From: Filomicrobium sp.
Lineage (GTDB): Bacteria > Pseudomonadota > Alphaproteobacteria > Rhizobiales > Hyphomicrobiaceae
Direction of reading: 5' to 3'
Length of the DNA stretch: 7,180 bases
NCBI GenBank assembly: GCA_021775655.1
Contig: JAJFHK010000484.1
Span: 1-7,180, forward strand
Part shown: positions 5,642 through 7,180 of the stretch, piece by piece
Position numbering within the stretch: position 1 is the stretch's first letter
Layout: each line of letters opens with the position of its first letter
Translations under genes and position numbers: made by a program
Notes under the pieces: model-generated
Told to the model about the DNA's origin: nothing
The model's database searches: none
Seen by the model: the letters and a program-made list of their open reading frames with translations, nothing else

Positions 5642-6340
5642 ATGCTCGATGTTGCCACTGAAGTTGCCAGTTCCATGTCCAGCGATCAATTTGTGCAGCG
5701 CGTCGCTGAATCCATGACGGTTTATGTCGTTGCAGGAGAGAGCGGGCTGGCGCGGGCACCGTCTCGATTCAAGTCCGGCCAGGATGTCACTTTCCTCTGG
5801 TCGGAGCGGGCTGAGACGGAAAAGTGGGCGAGTTGCGTTGCAGTGAATCCGCGTATCAAGGAATTGCCTCTGGGTGAGGTTCTCTCGTTGCTCTTGCCGG
5901 GGCTTGCTGCGCATGGACGGCGAGTAGGCACAGACTGGTCGGATGGCCCCGACGAACCAGAACTCGAGCCGTTGGAATTGGCCGCCAGTCTCCGCGATGG
6001 CTTGGTGGGCGCATTTGCTTCGCGGGCGGTAAAGACTGGATCGGTGTGGGTCGTTTCCGGGACGTATGGTCCGGCGATGATGAATTCCAAATTCAGGCCG
6101 CAGGGATCGATGCTTCCGTGCTGGTCGGTATTTGATAGAGCCGAGATACGGGTCGAGGGTCCGTGGGAAGAAATGGTTGTCAGCGAAATTCCGTTGGAAT
6201 TGTTTTTGGGGGCTACGCTGCCGGGCCTCGCTGAATCGGGTGCTATGGTTTGCCCCGATAATATTCTTGGTGTCGATACACTGGAAATGGCGCCATTGGA
6301 GCTTGCTCGGCGATTGCGCGGCGCCGGGGCCGGGGAGTAG
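5642..6340 (+). CDS. Tandem-duplicated DUF2750-like protein of unknown function
   Basis: The 232-residue protein is two copies of one domain. Copy 1 spans about 13-118 and copy 2 about 124-226. Aligned pairs include FLWS with PCWS, ELPLGEVLSLLLPGLAAHG (74-92) with EIPLELFLGATLPGLAESG (182-200), and LEPLELAASL (108-117) with MAPLELARRL (216-225). The pattern Trp, then a hydrophobic 'LxxxLLPGLxxxGxxV' block, then 'xPxELAxxL' matches my recollection of DUF2750 (PF11042), usually a single domain of about 100 residues. No catalytic residues stand out. It has no signal peptide or membrane helix and is probably cytoplasmic. The frame has no other start upstream before a TAA at 5600-5602. ATG 5642 has only a weak GGGAT-type binding site, and ATG 5675 (MSSDQF) is a credible alternative. 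It lies alone between the RTX gene and pccB. The coding call is good; the family name is moderate and the function unknown. Confidence 0.78.
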   Translation: MLDVATEVASSMSSDQFVQRVAESMTVYVVAGESGLARAPSRFKSGQDVTFLWSERAETEKWASCVAVNPRIKELPLGEVLSLLLPGLAAHGRRVGTDWSDGPDEPELEPLELAASLRDGLVGAFASRAVKTGSVWVVSGTYGPAMMNSKFRPQGSMLPCWSVFDRAEIRVEGPWEEMVVSEIPLELFLGATLPGLAESGAMVCPDNILGVDTLEMAPLELARRLRGAGAGE

Positions 6341-6481
6341 AATTAGGGGTTTGGATCTCGGTTCCAGTAGGCGGGAAGACAGACGCGATGGGCGTCGTCG
6401 CAAGGAACGGATCTGGCGTTTGATTAGCACAGCGGGTGCCAGCGGAAATGTCGATCAAGGCTTAGACTGCGCAAGGTAATA

Positions 6482-6527
6482 CGGCCCCGGCGGTGGTGAG
6501 TCGCCGACGACTGATAAGGCCGGTTTT
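6482..6527 (+). terminator. Possible intrinsic terminator after the DUF2750-like gene
   Basis: An outer stem CGGCC (6482-6486) with GGCCG (6518-6522) encloses an inner stem CGGCG (6488-6492) with CGCCG (6502-6506). TTTT follows at 6524-6527. The stem is interrupted and the T-run short, and it lies about 140 bases after the stop codon, so it is only a candidate. Confidence 0.3.
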
Positions 6528-6580
6528 CCTGATTCCAACCATCTTACCCCAATTCCCTGATTTAACTTTTTCGAACCGCG

Positions 6581-6596
6581 TTTGCGCTGCAGCAAA
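6581..6596. promoter_or_regulatory. Possible operator upstream of pccB
   Basis: TTTGCGCTGCAGCAAA has 5-base inverted arms (TTTGC and GCAAA) around 6 bases, 82 bases before the pccB start. From memory, alphaproteobacterial short-chain acyl-CoA regulators of the PccR type recognise TTTGCAAA-like half sites near pccB. The resemblance is partial and no regulator gene is next to it here. Confidence 0.3.
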
Positions 6597-6665
6597 GGCG
6601 TGCTATTTCAATGAACCGAATTCCCCCCCAAAACAGCGAATTCTCCCATAATAAGCACGACCACC

Positions 6666-6670
6666 AGGGG
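6666..6670 (+). promoter_or_regulatory. Ribosome binding site of pccB
   Basis: AGGGG lies 8 bases before ATG 6679 and supports that start. The encoded N-terminus matches the usual PccB beginning, so no longer form is needed. Confidence 0.6.
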
Positions 6671-6678
6671 CGCTATCC

Positions 6679-7180
6679 ATGAAAGCCGTCATTGCCGAAC
6701 TCGAAAAACGCTGCGCAAACGCTCGCCTCGGAGGCGGTCAAAAACGGATTGATGCGCAACACAAGCGCGGAAAACTAACGGCCCGCGAGCGCATCGATCT
6801 ATTGATGGACGAAGGTTCGTTCGAGGAGTTCGATATGTATGTCGAGCACCGCTGCACCGATTTCGGAATGGAGAAATCCAAGATTTCAGGTGACGGTGTT
6901 GTCACAGGCTGGGGGACAGTCAACGGTCGCGTGGTCTACGTATTCGCAAAGGACTTTACGGTATTCGGCGGCTCGCTATCGGAAACACATGCCAAGAAGA
7001 TTACCAAGATACAGGACATGGCGCTGAAAAACCGGGCACCCATCATCGGGCTGTTCGATGCAGGAGGTGCGCGGATTCAGGAGGGAGTTGACGCGCTCGG
7101 TGGTTATGGCGAGGTGTTCCAGCGTAACGTGATGTCATCGGGGGTCATCCCGCAGATTTCGGTCATCATGGGACCATGCG
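6679..7180 (+). CDS. pccB: Propionyl-CoA carboxylase beta chain (PccB), N-terminal part, cut by the window end
   Basis: PccB is the carboxyltransferase subunit of biotin-dependent propionyl-CoA carboxylase. It moves the carboxyl group from biotin on PccA to propionyl-CoA to make methylmalonyl-CoA, used in breaking down odd-chain and branched substrates and in the ethylmalonyl-CoA pathway. The visible 167 codons are about one third of a normal chain of roughly 510 residues. They show [20 protein letters not shown] (33-52), [21 protein letters not shown] (split around 72-92), [13 protein letters not shown] (96-108), the acyl-CoA carboxyltransferase signature [20 protein letters not shown] (128-147), and VIMGPC at the cut. 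The signature favours the PccB group over generic MccB or AccD. No frameshift is seen in the visible part. The 338-bp leader and good ribosome binding site suggest its own promoter. Confidence 0.95.
   Translation, partial: MKAVIAELEKRCANARLGGGQKRIDAQHKRGKLTARERIDLLMDEGSFEEFDMYVEHRCTDFGMEKSKISGDGVVTGWGTVNGRVVYVFAKDFTVFGGSLSETHAKKITKIQDMALKNRAPIIGLFDAGGARIQEGVDALGGYGEVFQRNVMSSGVIPQISVIMGPC

Larger units (their letters stand above)
6341..6678. other. 338-bp non-coding region upstream of pccB
   Basis: No credible gene is seen. The left part has a nested inverted repeat, GTTCC (6361-6365) with GGAAC (6404-6408), enclosing GACGC (6382-6386) and GCGTC (6392-6396). The middle holds the hairpin and T4 run at 6482-6527. 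The right part carries the palindrome at 6581-6596, a run of seven C at 6623-6629, and CGAATTC twice, 20 bases apart (6617-6623 and 6637-6643). The pccB promoter is probably in the last 100 bases. TTGCGC (6582-6587) and TATTTC (6604-6609) at 16-base spacing are one weak option. Confidence 0.5.

Noticed and set aside
5467..5661. 64-codon GTG-started frame in the divergent spacer
   Set aside because: It has no clear ribosome binding site, overlaps the DUF2750-like start, and its composition looks random.
5552..6430. Long minus-strand open frame (292 codons) opposite the DUF2750-like gene
   Set aside because: Although longer than the plus-strand gene, its product is Arg/Pro/His/Ser-rich with no domain-like pattern, whereas the plus-strand product shows a clear internal duplication. 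It is a shadow frame.

Overview
The window reads as a chromosomal segment of an alphaproteobacterium, most likely of the order Hyphomicrobiales (Rhizobiales). The basis is the run crcB - rluC-type pseudouridine synthase - HAD phosphatase - ATP12 chaperone. ATP12 is essentially confined to mitochondria and Alphaproteobacteria, and the start of an alphaproteobacterial-style pccB follows. No genus is claimed.

Region 1 (1-823) holds a type VI secretion amidase effector of the Tae4 family, cut by the left edge by probably a single codon. It is followed 36 bp later by a 78-residue protein with two membrane segments. The small gene sits where an immunity gene is expected but does not look like the known soluble periplasmic Tai4 family, so it is the best candidate here for something undescribed.

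Region 2 (about 890-3827) is a tight four-gene plus-strand housekeeping unit: fluoride channel (crcB), 23S rRNA pseudouridine synthase (rluC-like), a phosphoglycolate phosphatase-like HAD hydrolase, and the F1-ATPase assembly chaperone ATP12. The first two genes overlap by ATGA, a GC-rich foldable spacer separates rluC from the hydrolase, and a good ribosome binding site precedes ATP12.

Region 3 (3824-6340) is accessory in character. A minus-strand 510-residue cysteine-free RTX protein has a pre-peptidase-like N-terminus, 24 calcium-binding nonapeptides and a type I secretion-like tail. It runs head-on into ATP12, sharing a TTAA in which both stop codons lie. Across a 285-bp divergent spacer lies a plus-strand 232-residue protein that is an internal duplication of a DUF2750-like domain.

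Region 4 (6341-7180) is a 338-bp non-coding stretch with hairpins and short repeats, then the first 167 codons of pccB (propionyl-CoA carboxylase beta chain), which runs off the right edge.

The Tae4 effector acts in rival cells, the RTX protein outside the cell, and the central operon and pccB are core metabolism and maintenance. No tRNA, rRNA, CRISPR array, insertion sequence or phage gene was recognised. All family calls come from reading motifs by eye; no database search was run.
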